Source of the DNA: Coix lacryma-jobi var. lacryma-jobi
Taxonomy: Eukaryota > Streptophyta > Magnoliopsida > Poales > Poaceae
NCBI GenBank assembly: GCA_009763385.1
Contig: VDCT01000041.1
Span: 124,001-188,000, forward strand
Length of the DNA: 64,000 nt
Direction of reading: 5' to 3'
A program made the translations under genes and the position numbers. Within the stretch, counting starts at the first letter, position 1; each line of letters starts with the position of its first letter. The notes beneath the pieces are model-generated. The model was not told the DNA's origin. It ran no database searches and worked only from the letters and a program-made list of their open reading frames with translations. Positions 36,501-47,332 of the stretch are shown here, one piece after another.

Positions 36501-39246
36501 AAAGAAATCTCGTCCCGAGATTTAACCTGTAGGCTAACTAATGGAAAAAGAAATGTGTCAGGCACTTCCATTACTAACCTTTACATAAAGCAGGGGATAG
36601 GTCATCATATTACAGATCACAAGGACTAGATAGAAGAAAGAAACTCAGGAAACTTTCTAAGAGAAACTCTTCCGACTCCTACGTGGCTTCTTCTTCAGTA
36701 TGTTGATTCCATTGAACTTTGTAGAACTTGACAGTTCTTTTTCGAGTAACTCGATCTTTCTGGTCAAGAATCTTGATAGGATACTCTGAGTATGTCAGAT
36801 CAGGCTCTAATTCAATCTCTTCAACATGAATAACATGATCAGGCACTTGAAGACATTTCTTTAACTGAGAGACATGAAACACATTATGAACTAATGATAG
36901 TTGTGGCGGTAAATCAAGTTGATATGCCACCTTCCACATGTTTTAAGGATCTGATAGGGACCTATATATCGAGGTGCCAACTTTCCTTTGATTCCAAATC
37001 GAGTAACTCCTTTCATTGGTGATACCTTGAGATAGACATAATCACCAACTTTAAAGGTAAGAGACTGTTGTCTCTTATCAGCATAACTCTTTTGCCTGGA
37101 TTGTGCTTTCTTTCATGTTCTCTCGAATCAATCTGACTTTTTCTTCAGCTTCTTTGACTAAGTCAACTCCAAAGAGACTATGTTCTCCAGGTTCAGACCA
37201 ACTTACGGTGTTCTGCATCTTCTGCCATACAGAGCTTCAAATGGTGTCATCTTAATGCTCTCTTGATAACTATTATTGTAAGAGAACTCTGCTAAAGGCA
37301 AACATTCATCTCATTTCTCTGAATAATTGAGTACACAGGATCTTAACATATCTTCTAAGATCTGATTAACTCTTTCAGTCTGACCCCCAGTCTGTGGATG
37401 ATACGTTGTACTATGCAAAAGCTTGGTACCCAAAGACTCATGTAAATGCCTCCAGAAAACATTGACAATTGTGTCCCTCTATCAGACACAATAGTCTTTG
37501 GAATGCCATGCAAACTTACAATTCTGTCAAAATATATCTTGGCATAGATAGATGCTGGATATGCTGTTTTAACAGATATGAAATGAGCTGATTTGGTCAG
37601 ACGATCAATAATGACCCATATGGAATCAAACCCTTTTGATGTTCTGGGCAGACCCACTATAAAGTCCATACTAATATCATCCCACTTCCAAGATGGAATT
37701 GGCAATGGTTGCAATTCTCCAGCAGACCTAAGGTGAACTGCCTTCACTTTCTGACAAGTATCACATTTAGCTACATAACTAGCAATTTCAAGTTTCATCT
37801 TAGTCCACCAGAATCTTTGTTTCAGATCATGATACATCTTATTACTGCCTGGATGTACTAAAAATCTTATTGCATGAGCTTCATCAAGAATCTGCTTTCT
37901 GAGCTCAGGAACCTTTGGAATCACTAACCGATCCTTAAACCAAATTACTCCAGCTTCATCTATTTTGAAATTGGAATTTTGCTCAAAGTGAATCTTTTTC
38001 TTTAGATGGTTCATACCCTTGCTTTCCTTTTGGGTTGCAATGATCTGATCTTTAATGGATGATTGAACGGTCATATTTGCAAGATTTCCTTGTGGAATCA
38101 TTTCAAGGCTTAACCTTTCAAACTCATGGCACAAGGTAATATCTATTGGCTTGACTTTCAGACAATTGCAATGACCCTTTCGACTGAGTGCATCTGCCAC
38201 TACATTGGCTTTACCTGGGTGATAGTGCACTTCAATATCATAATCTTTTATCAGTTCTAACCATCTTCTCTGACGCATATTCAACTCAGACTGAGTGAAG
38301 ATGTATTTCAAGCTTTTATGATCAGTGTATATGTGACAAGTATTACCCAACAAATAATGTCGCCAGATCTTCAGAGCATGGACTACAGCTGCCAATTCTA
38401 GATCATGTGTTGGATAATGTTCTTCGTGCCGCTTAAGCTGTCGTGAAGCATAGGCAATGACTCTGCCTTCTTGCATCAGTACACACCCAATGCCTTTGCC
38501 TGAAGCATCACAATAAACATCAAAGGATTTTTCAATGTCTGGCTGAGCTAAAACTGGTGCAGTTGTCAAAAACTTTTTCAAAGTCTGAAAAGCTTCCTCA
38601 CACTCCGTTGACCATACAAACTTGGTGTCATTCTTTAGCAGTGTTGTCATTGGTTTAGAGATCTTGGAGAAGTCAGGGATAAATCTACGATAATACCCTG
38701 CTAACCCTAAGAAACTCCGAACTTGATGTACTGACGTTGGTGACTTCCAGTCAAGAACTTCTTGGACTTTGCTTGGATCTACTGCAACACCTTCAGCTGA
38801 TAGAACATGACCCAAGAATTGAACTTTGTCTATCCAGAACTCACATTTGTTGAATTTAGCATATAACTGATGTTCTCTCAGGTGAGTCAACACTATCCTG
38901 AGATGTTCTGCATGCTCTTCTTTGGTTTTGGAATAGATGAGAATATCATCAATAAACACAACCACGAACTTATCTAGCTCTGGCATGAATACTGAATTCA
39001 TCAAATACATGAAGTGTGCTGGGGCATTGGTCAGACCAAAAGACATGACTAGATATTCATATAGACCATATCTGGTAGTGAATGCTGTTTTCGGAACATC
39101 TTCTGGTTTGATCTTGATCTGATGATACCCCGATCTCAAATCTATCTTCGAGAATACCTTCGCACTAGCAAGTTGATCAAAGAGAAGATCAATTCGAGGC
39201 AAAGGATACTTGTTCTTGATTGTCACTTCATTTAAGGGACGATAAT
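36501..39246 (-). pseudogene. pol: pol pseudogene (RT, RNase H, integrase, chromodomain)
   Basis: One open frame of 644 codons covers 39289-37355, though its first codons lie in the neighbouring LTR. It reads NYRPLNEVTIKNKYPLPRI, the catalytic VVVFIDDILIYS (RT), FDVYCDASGKGIGC and YTDHKSLKYIF (RNase H). It continues with the integrase zinc finger (HPGSNKMYHDL, CDTCQKVK) and the first part of the integrase core (ISMDFIVGLPRTSKGFDSIW, IVSDRGTQ). The rest of integrase is broken by frameshifts near 37440, 37310 and 37100. The end (36939-36679) has the chromodomain, EYPIKILDQ to NQHTEEEAT, where a TAG replaces the conserved Trp codon. RT lacks its N-terminal part. Confidence 0.9.
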
Positions 39247-40263
39247 TGTACCCTGTGTCAAGGCATAGCAACTGCATTAGGCACTGCAATTAGCCACTAA
39301 GCATAGCAATGCATTGCATCATTTCATGTGTATAAGTATGCCTTTGATCTTTTGTTGATTATTTGAAATTGGATTTCTATTTGACCTGATGCTTTGATTT
39401 TGGCTTTATTCTTGAGGAGGATTTAAAAGTGGTTTTCAGAAAAAGTGTTCTATATGAAAGTTGTAGAGAAAAATATTTTGAGCAACTTTTTATTTTGGGT
39501 CAAAGCCTGGTTTGGAGTTTTTCAAACTGTTTTTGAAAAGTCAAACTTTGGAAATTTCTGGAAAAAGAAAAAGAATCTTTTTTTTTCTTTCCCGTCGCCA
39601 ACCTTTCGGCCATCCGGCCTTTCGGTCACTTCCCCGCCTCGGCCCAGCGCTCGCCGCCTCGCCCGCGCGCGCGCCCGCCCGCGCACCGCGCGCCGGCCAC
39701 CCGACACGGCCGCGCCGTACGCCGGCCGGCTTGCCGCGTGGCGCCCCTTCTCTGCGTCAAATCCACGCTGACCACTCCCTCTCCGATCTTCTCCCGGCCC
39801 ACCGGAGCACTCCAACGATCTTCGCCGCCACTCCCGCGCATCCTCGTCTGCCGAGCCGCCGTGGCCCCCGCCACGACCGGCCGCCCCTCCGCTCCGCCGG
39901 GCAAAAGCCGAGCGCCTCTCCCACTCCCTCACTCACTCGCACACTCACTCTCGCTCTCACTCCCCACTCTCACCCCGCGCACGAAGCGAACTGAGCACTC
40001 TCCGCTCGCTGCAACCACCGCCGCAAGGCCCCTTCCCAAATTCCAGTCACCACCTCCATCACCGGCCGATTAACCCCGGCCACTGCCCCGCCTTCGTCTC
40101 GGACACACGGTGCGCACCCCCGCGCCATCCGCCGAGCTCCACCACGACCGAAGTCTGAAGAGCCCCGCCGCGGAAGCTTTCAGCGCCGCTCGGAGCCCGG
40201 AACCGTTCGTCCCCGACCCGAGCTCCACCGCCTCCCTTCTTCCTCCTCCAGCTTCGCCAAGCC

Positions 40264-40280
40264 AAGGCAAGGTGAGAACA
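40264..40280 (+). promoter_or_regulatory. Donor-like splice site in the LTR
   Basis: CAAGGCAAG followed by GTGAGAAC (intron would begin at 40272), a near-consensus plant donor at the point where the CpG-rich leader is followed by other sequence. Repeated at 51385 in the 3' LTR. Splicing from here to the CAG acceptors before the extra ORF or gag is a hypothesis. Confidence 0.4.
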
Positions 40281-40659
40281 CCAACTAGCCCTAACGCTAT
40301 CGTTCCCTATCTCTCTGTTCACCACGGCCGAGCGCCATTGCCGCCATCGCGGACCTCACACGTGGCCAGCACGCACCAGCGCACCTCCGGCCAAACCATC
40401 ACCCCTAGGACTCCCCCTAGGTTCACTGAGTCTCACACGCCCGCCAGTTTAGCCGGCGACCGCCGGAAACGGCGTAGCCGCGCGATGCCGTCGCCGCCGT
40501 GCGCTGCCGCTCGCCGCCGGCACGCTACGGCCATGCGCTGGCCAATCCCCAGTACCGCCGCCGATGCGCCTCGTCGAGACGAGTCCGCAGGGCCCAGCCT
40601 CCCCGCCGGCGACCTCACCGACGGCGAGAAATCGCCGGACCAATCCCTCCCCTGTTTCC

Positions 40660-41020
40660 GTCTCGTCCGAGCCCCGAGTCCGGCCTCGGACGAGCGCGCC
40701 TGTTTTCCGATTCGCCCGAGCCCGCGAGCCAGGCCTCGGACGAGCGTGCGTGTCCGCCGTCTCGCCCGAGCCCTCGAGCCAGGCCTCAGCCTCGAACCAG
40801 GCCTCGGACGGGCGTGTATCTTTCCGTCTCGCCCGACCCTCGAGCCAGGCCTCAGCCTCGAACCAGGCCTCGGACGGGCGTGTATCTTTCCGTCTCGCCC
40901 GAGCCCTCGAGCCAGGTCTCGGACGGGCTAATGTTCTTCCGTCTCGACCGAGCCCTCGAGCCAGGCCTCGGCCTCGAGCTCGGCCTCGAGCGAAACCTCG
41001 GGTGCGGTTCTCATCGAGCC
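40660..41020 (+). repeat. GC-rich tandem repeat in the 5' LTR
   Basis: The unit is about 66 bp, built on GTCTCGCCCGAGCCCTCGAG, CCAGGCCTCAGCCTCGAACC and AGGCCTCGGACGGGCG, with two near-identical full copies and partial ones on each side. The 3' LTR has the matching array at about 51770-52120 with different copy-to-copy indels, so it is unstable. Confidence 0.75.
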
Positions 41021-43280
41021 AGGCCTCGACCGAATCGCTTTCCGCCGTGCGCCCGAGCCGAATGGATTCTGCTGACCCACGGGTCCCGCGCGTCAGCCCC
41101 TTACCGGTCCATAGACCGAGTTCTCGCAAGCCAGCCGGGAGAAGTTAAATGTTTTTCTTTTCGGTTTAATTTCCAGAGATGCTTGTTATTTTTGTGTAGC
41201 CTGTTTTATAAATCCAAATGAAGTGCTTCCAGTTTTATTAGCTTTCTGATGAATGGATCTATCATGGGAAAATATGAATGTATTTTTGATAGCAGTTTAT
41301 TTTACTGTTTTCGTTTATTTCAGTTTATATGCTTTTGTTTAGATAAATGATTATAAGTGTTTTCTGGTTGAGATAATTCCTGGAAAATTTTGTGTAAGTT
41401 TATTATACTGTTTGGCACCTGTGAAAAATATATGATGCACTGTTTATGTAGAAAAAGTTACGGTTATAGTTAAAAGTCTCTTTTTGCTGATTTCTTAGAA
41501 TAAGTGTTAAGGTGTTTTATATATGTGAAATAAATATGGGAAAATTTGTACAGTCTCTGTATGCCTTGTAGAATCTAAGAAAAATATGAACTTGATCTGT
41601 TTATGGAAAATTTGTAGTTGCTTTACAACTGTGCTTTTCTGTATAGATCTTTAGAAATTCATGTAAGAAAATATATGATGGTTCTGGTCATGGAACTTCC
41701 TGGATAAATATGAAATGTGAAGTAGAATCTGGGAAAAATAGGAAATAGAGCTATGCACTCTTTTACAGTAGGGTTGTAGTTCAAAGTACCTTTTTAGGCA
41801 GTTTGCTTGTCATTTTTGTATCTGCAGCTCTGTATTTTATCTTTGGCTGAAACTTGTTCAGTAGAGTCCAGCAAGTGTGGTTTACCTTCTGGAATTTTTG
41901 TGGATTTTTCTGAGCCCAGAAAAATACACTTGCAGTTCAAATCTGAGTTTCCTTTGATGTATTTAATAAGAAAGAGTTGAATACTCAGATTTTGTTTTAT
42001 GAAATAAATGAGATATTGCCCCAATGTTAAAAGTGGTTCAACAAGTTGGCTTTGTTGGTTTGCAAGAGTTATTCTTTTCATGCCACTTCATCTTGCACCG
42101 CATTTATTGAATTATAAATTCATCGCACGCAATAGGATCGACCCCGCCGGAGCTTCACCAAGAGCAGGAGCTAAACGCCGAGCCGGAGATCCAGGAGCTC
42201 CAGCAGTCGGAGGAAGTCGACCCCGTCCACGACACTAACCTGCCCGAGTGCCCCTCCCACGAGGCCTCGGTTTTCACTCAAGGCAAGCCCCGGAGCATTC
42301 TAAGTCTCCCAGTTTTTGCAATTAATTTACTTGAGTCCTTTTATATTGTGATGCATTAGGTATAGGAGTTGATTGAATCCTAGTTTGTTGCATTACCCTT
42401 CCTTGATTATCGATTATTACCTGCCTTGTTACCTGTTACTGCTTTATAATGTAGAATTGCTTAGCCTGCTTAATAAAAGTAGTAGTTAAGGATGTTTCCG
42501 TAATACCCGATGGGTATTTACCGGATCACGGTTGGCTATATTTGCTATCGTGGAAAAGAACCTGAGTAGTAATGAAATACGGTCAACTGGAAGGCAAAGC
42601 ACAAGTTTGGAAACTTGGGGCAGTCCGTCCGTTGGATCGTGTAGGTTTGTATCGATGTTGGCCCTCGTTCATTTTTGAACGCGCCCTTTTACTTAGGGAT
42701 ATGTCGGTGCCGTAATCATCGACCCCAAAGCCGGTTAGAAGCTGTTCGGGCCGGTCTCAACCCGTGTCGTGCCCTCTAGTACGGAAGTTGCGATCTGCCG
42801 CGTGAGGCCATCGCCAGACTCTGATTGGGCGGTCCGTGCTTGAGCCGCGACGATTACCACCACGAACAAGCGTCGAGCGGTTGCCCAATGCATGGACCCG
42901 ACGGGGAAAGTGTGGGCTGGTATTAAAGGTCTTTCATCAGCTGATTTGGAATTCGATTCGAGTCGCCGTCTCCCCCGGTTAGTGGGAAACTATGCGCGAC
43001 TTCACCACGATACAACTCCATGTGATGTTTAAAGGTTCAACTAAAATGTGGATAAGTCAACTGGATATGGTTATATTATTGTTTGTTAGATTCAAGTGAG
43101 TGCTCTAGTACAGGTAATAACCTAGAACTAAGGAGTAGGCTTAAAAATAACAGCTCATCATAATCATTAATTATCCCTTATCTGATTTGAGCCTTTCGCA
43201 ACTAAAAGATCCCAGCTCCACCTCAAAAGCCTTGCATACCCTTGGAGTCTTTTTTTTTTTAGTTAGACGGGTAAGTCTAG

Positions 43281-43302
43281 CTGAGTACATTCCCGTACTC
43301 AG
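43281..43302 (+). repeat. Conserved GTAC hairpin of the LTR
   Basis: CTGAGTAC, six-base loop, GTACTCAG. The same in the 3' LTR at 54391-54412. Counterparts with altered but still paired bases are at 941-959 and 33001-33020 in two other gypsy LTR families. Confidence 0.7.
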
Positions 43303-43814
43303 GGTTTATCCCGTTTGTTGCAGATGGCCAGGTCTACTTTGGCTATTGTAAGCACTGCCTCTACCCAGTGGAAGGTGATGAGGAGTAGGCCCAGGGCAGG
43401 GTCGTCAAGAAGCTTTCCTCCTTCTTTTGCCGGACTAAGACTACTGGTGGCACACTATCTTAAAAAGGAGGAATGACTTGTGTTGAGTTGGTTTATCAAA
43501 CAATGTTTTATTTGGACCACGTTTGTTGTGGTCGTGTTTTAAACTTATTCGAGCTTCCGCACTTTTAAACTCAATATTGTAATAACTCTGTTTTAAATTC
43601 CGCACTCTGATGTTTTAAATTCGATTTCGTTTCGCTGTGATGTCTCTTTACGGATGTAACCTTTGAACGACGCGATCCTGTATGTTCTGGTGTAAGAAAT
43701 CCTTCGAGATTTCCGGACTACCGGGGTTATATGGGTTCAAGTATGGGTCGAAGTCAGACGGATTTGACTAAGATAATACTTGAGCTCTTATAATCAGGAC
43801 GGTTCCGCCACAGC

Positions 43815-43826
43815 TGGTATCGGAGC
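43815..43826 (+). promoter_or_regulatory. Primer-binding site (initiator tRNA-Met)
   Basis: TGGTATCGGAGC two bases after the LTR end. It complements the 3' end of initiator tRNA-Met except for one position (the usual site is TGGTATCAGAGC). This is where minus-strand DNA synthesis starts. Confidence 0.85.
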
Positions 43827-44541
43827 ATTGTTCAAGTGATTACCTTCGTAAAGAGCTATTTTCGAACTAAAATGGGTATTTCAAAACTATTTTCAAAACT
43901 ATTTTCAATTACTAAGTGTGCCCAGTCTCGTCCTTAAGCCCTATACTAGGATTCAGGTGGCTTAACTGCTAACAGGGTTCAGGGTTTTGCTCATGCTGGA
44001 TCTTTATTTGCTGGTCCATTCTCGGGAAAAGAGAATGCGTCGATTGCGAAAACATGCATAAAATGATTTTGTGAGATATGAGAGCATGACCGTCCAACCG
44101 TCGGTCTAGGTGAGAGTTCTTATACCAAGTATGTGCGAGCTCCACGCAGACACATATGAGGGTATCAATGATTTTAAGGGTGATTTCTATTGGTGCATGG
44201 TGTTTAGTATTGGCTTCTATGTATTTTGCGCATATTGGCCAATACTCAGTTGTTTTATCATTGGGAATTTGTTGGGCTGAAATGAATCTTCTGCAGGTAC
44301 ACTAACTATGCGAACGAGTAGAACGTGTAGATAACGCATGAGAGATCGTTCTTGCCACCGACTAGAACGTTAGGACTTACGAGTCATTAATAGTGAGTGA
44401 GAACGTAAGTACGATCATGCATCATGTTTAAATTCTTGCATTTACATTACCTCCCCTTAATTAAAAGTTGTCTCTTTTCTATAAAATTTGCCAACTTAAT
44501 ATCTGTCTCACGAGAGTTCGAAACCCTTTTTGCTTCTACAG
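43827..44541 (+). other. 5' untranslated leader of the chromovirus
   Basis: No open frame of note. It ends CCTTTTTGCTTCTACAG immediately before the ATG of the extra ORF: a pyrimidine-rich tract plus CAG, as in a splice acceptor. Confidence 0.55.
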
Positions 44542-45538
44542 ATGGCCCGAACCAAGTTGACTGCTCGCAAGGCCACCGGAGGCAGAGGAGTTCCGCGTCA
44601 TCGCTTGGCCACCAAGCTGACCCGGAGGACGTTCCTGACCTACTTTGGGTTGCCGACTATCCTTTGGAGGATTTTGCAGGCCGTTGGTTACGAGGAAGGA
44701 CAGCCCCAGTACTCCTGGCAGAAGGAGATTTACGGGCAGGATTCCTTGGTCATGGTGGAGATCAAGGTCAAGGCTCTACCTGCTAAGCCCCACTGGACAG
44801 GATGGACAGAGATCACCAGAGGCACTTGTGCCAAGGATGGAGCCAACAGGGCAGCATACCTAGTGCTGAAGGATATCATCGCTCGCTTCCCCCCGCCGCC
44901 ACTTAGCCAGTGCGATGGCAGGAGTGTTTCCCCGTGGATCACTTTTCCCATTGCGCTGGAAGCAGACTCCAGAGTCAGCCTTGACAGGGAGCCCTGAGGA
45001 GCGTTTCTACTGCGAGACACCTGCGATGAGCGCCACTGGAGCTCTGTTGGGTGTATGTGAGAGTTTGGAGCACACTCTCGAGAGCGTGTCCTTCACTCTC
45101 ACCGCCACCTACCAGAGCAAGAGGAAGCTTCAGGAGGACTTCGACGCTGAGGTTGCTCGTCTTCAGGAGAGGATTCAGCAGCTCACTCTAGAGCGTGACG
45201 ACGCCCGCACCACTGCCGCAGCTCATCAGTCTACCGCCAGGACAGTCGCCGAGCAGATGTACCTGACCGCCGCTCTTCAGAGAGATGAGGCCCGTGCCGC
45301 ACTTGACCACCTCAGAGAGGGAGCCCATCTTCTGGTTCAGCAGATCAACGCACAGCAGGTCTACATCGAGCAGCTCCATGAGGCCGTCCATGAGTTCCAT
45401 CATGCAGCACAGGAGGCAGCAGCACCAGCAGCTCCCGCAGCAGAGGCCCCAGATCCCCAGGACGGAGAGGTTCTTGGTCCCGACGCCCCACCAGAGGAGG
45501 CTCATGCTGACGAGCCGATGATCGACGTTGACGCATAG
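44542..45538 (+). CDS. Extra ORF before gag: histone H3-tail-like protein with coiled coil (one frameshift)
   Basis: First frame 44542-44997; after a register change somewhere in 44880-44995 the second frame runs to 45538. The start was chosen because the ATG follows TTCTACAG and gives MARTKLTARKATGGRG, which matches the histone H3 tail. PR and LATK follow at the H3-equivalent places: 18 of 27 aligned residues are identical, with K4, K9 and K23 kept, S10 changed to Ala and K14 to Arg. Residues about 30-120 have helix-strand-strand-strand-helix character, ending AKDGANRAAYLVLKDIIARF, as in double-stranded-RNA-binding domains; there is no histone fold. The second part is a coiled coil (KRKLQEDFDAEVARLQERI, LDHLREGAHLLVQQINAQQ), then Ala/Pro-rich sequence and an acidic end DEPMIDVDA. 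Not gag, not env. The function is unknown. Confidence 0.75.
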
Positions 45539-45896
45539 GACGCTGCATCCGCCGCTGGAGACGTCTGAGCGCTAGTTTAGCTAGGAGACGTTTTTCTTTG
45601 TATAGCTTGAGCTTGCTCGCTAAGTGATGTAATGATTCAAACATGTGATGGTTTTATGTTTTAACTTATGATGGCATGTAATGGCTTTTGGACAAAGTCC
45701 GGACTTCGATCCGGCACCTCTTTTATGGAAATCCGTCGTTTGCATGTCTAATTCCAAGCGATTATTCTGTGATGTTGTATGGAAATGAGTAATTATACTT
45801 GGACGTGTGCTAAATTTCCGAATTTATGTACAGCACAGTATTTATTCATGATCGGTGTAACATCACCTAATGATTGCTTATTAATGGGATATGCAG
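45539..45896 (+). other. Spacer between extra ORF and gag
   Basis: AT-rich with no protein domain. It ends with a CTAAT branch-point-like motif (45867-45871) and GATATGCAG just before the gag ATG, again acceptor-like. Confidence 0.5.
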
Positions 45897-46940
45897 ATGC
45901 CGGCACACACCCGCAGCCAGCGTGGGCAGGGAGCAGGACAGGAGGAGAACTTGCCACCTCCCCCGCCGCCGCCAATGACGCCTGAAGCGTTCTTTGGACA
46001 GTTTCCTAGGTAGCCAGAGGAACATGGAAGAAATGCAGAGGCATATGGAGGCCACCCTCCGTAATATTGCCAACAACACCGCGCAGCAGCATCATCAGCG
46101 CCAAGGCCCGGAGCCTAACCAGTACAGCTCCTACCGTGATTTCTTGGACACTCGCCCTCCCGTGTTCAAGGAAGCCACCGAGCCGCTCGAAGCTGATGAA
46201 TGGCTCAACTCTATCACACAGAAGTTCCGTCTGCTTCGTCTGACGGAAGAGCTTAAAGCGGAGTATGCCGCTCACATGTTGGAAGGACCCGCAGGTTTGT
46301 GGTGGACCCAGTACCGTGCATCTCTGCCAGCTAATGCACGTGTTACTTGGGATCAATTCTCTACTGCTATGCGCAACCACTACATCCCTAGTGGTCTGAT
46401 GGAAATGAAGATTGCCGAGTTCATGAGGTTGTCCCAGGGGACCAGGTCCGTATCAGAGTACCTCCACAGCTTCAACAATCTGGCTCGCTATGCCCCAGAT
46501 TTTGTAAATACTGAGGCCAAGAAGATTGCCAGTTTCAAGCGTGGCATGAATGCCACAATGCTATCCAAGATGGGTAACAGTCACCGCACCACCTTTAGTG
46601 ACTTCGTCAGTGACTGTCTCAACCAAGAGGCCAATGACAGCCGGCTAGCAATAGAGACACGCCGTCGTGCGAACGAAGGAGGTTCGTCCCAGCAGAGGAC
46701 CACTTTCGGAGCACGCCCCGTACCCCGTACCGCCCGCCTGTCACTGGAGCAAGGTACCGTCCCCCACAGAGAAAGATCACCACCAACCGTCCCCGTCCTA
46801 GTTTTCCAGAAGCCCTACACCGCCCCCATGATGCAAAACAAGAGCAAAGCAGGAAATGCAGCAGGTCCCAGGACTCCGTACGTAATTGGCCCATGCTACA
46901 ATGCAACACTGTGGTCAAACCGGACACCTGTCACGTCAGT
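45897..46940 (+). pseudogene. gag: gag of the plus-strand chromovirus (frameshifted)
   Basis: The start is the ATG at 45897 (MPAHTRSQRGQG, a Pro-rich run, then MTPEAFFGQF), directly after an acceptor-like CAG. The frame breaks at about 46000 and continues in 45994-47058. The retrotransposon Gag core is clear: DTRPPVFKEATEPLEADEWL, LEGPAGLWWTQYRA, FSTAMRNHYIPSGLMEMKI, SQGTRSVSEYLHSFNNLARY. It ends with the CCHC zinc knuckle (HCGQTGHLSRQCPRP, 46893-46950), reached only after another frameshift that also displaces its first Cys. Gag forms the particle and binds element RNA. The frameshifts sit at short homopolymers and may be sequencing errors. Confidence 0.85.
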
Positions 46941-47332
46941 GCCCTCGACCGAAGAAGCAGTACACTCAGCCCCAGCCTCGTACCGGTCATGTGCACCACA
47001 CCACTGTGGAAGAAGTGCCAGAAGGAGAGCCTGTCACCGCTGGTACGTTTCTTGTTAATCAATGCCCCGCAGTTGTGTTGTTTGATTCTGGAGCATCACA
47101 TTCTTTCATAAGTGAGAATTTTGTTTTGAGAAGTAATCTTGAGTTGATAGAGTTAGACCGGGGATATCAGATAAGTTCCGCCGGAGCCGTTCTCTCCGCG
47201 CGAAAAATGGCTAAAGGAGTAGAAATGACCTTTGGGGATAAAAAGGCCATAGTGGACCCCATAGTCATTCCTGGTCTAGGTCTGGATGTAATCTTGGGTA
47301 TGGGTTGGATGAAACTATGGAAGGTTACCTAG
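46886..47332 (+). pseudogene. pol: Protease segment of the polyprotein
   Basis: Aspartic protease with the active-site motif VVLFDSGASHSFIS (about 47070-47115) and the downstream hydrophobic LDVILGMGWM. It cuts the polyprotein. It lies in the frame that also holds the zinc knuckle and is separated from RT by a register change near 47320. Confidence 0.85.

Larger units (their letters stand above)
32658..39246 (-). mobile_element. Tekay-type Ty3/gypsy chromovirus, 3' portion only
   Basis: Read on the minus strand this is the second half of an element: RT from its motif 2 region, RNase H, integrase with chromodomain, PPT, and a complete 3' LTR of 3829 bp. The N-terminal pol, gag and 5' LTR are missing. 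The loss begins precisely where the LTR of the plus-strand gypsy element starts (39247). The protein is clearly related to the plus-strand element but differs at many positions, so it is a different family of the same lineage. The LTR inserted into the CACTA transposase; AGATC (32653-32657) would be the left target site, and the right one is lost. Confidence 0.85.
39247..43812 (+). repeat. 5' LTR of the plus-strand chromovirus, 4566 bp
   Basis: Starts TGTACCCTGTGTCAAGG (the other copy starts TGTGACACCCTAGTGTCAAG) and ends GGTTCCGCCACA. Segments: AT-rich 39247-39600; CpG-rich 39600-41140 with a tandem repeat; T-rich intron-like 41150-42110; a short exon-like GC part 42120-42300; then the 3' part with the GTAC hairpin (43281-43302) followed by TTTGTTGCAG. 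A donor-like AAG/GTGAGA lies at 40272. Long frames on both strands at 39500-41200 are due to CpG content and are left out. Confidence 0.9.

Noticed and set aside
39500..41200. Long open frames on both strands of the LTR, up to 273 codons
   Set aside because: They occur on both strands and in several registers at once, consist of Arg/Pro/Ser/Ala-rich sequence and shift between the two LTR copies. This is an effect of CpG-rich sequence lacking stop codons.
43324..43480. Frame MARSTLAIVSTASTQW after TTTGTTGCAG in the LTR as a second H3-like start
   Set aside because: Only MAR and a Thr are shared with H3; there is no TARK or TGG block. It is LTR sequence present in both copies.
44542..44997. 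A true histone H3 gene or pseudogene
   Set aside because: Similarity stops after about 28 residues; the globular histone fold is absent and the ORF sits between the PBS and gag of a retrotransposon.
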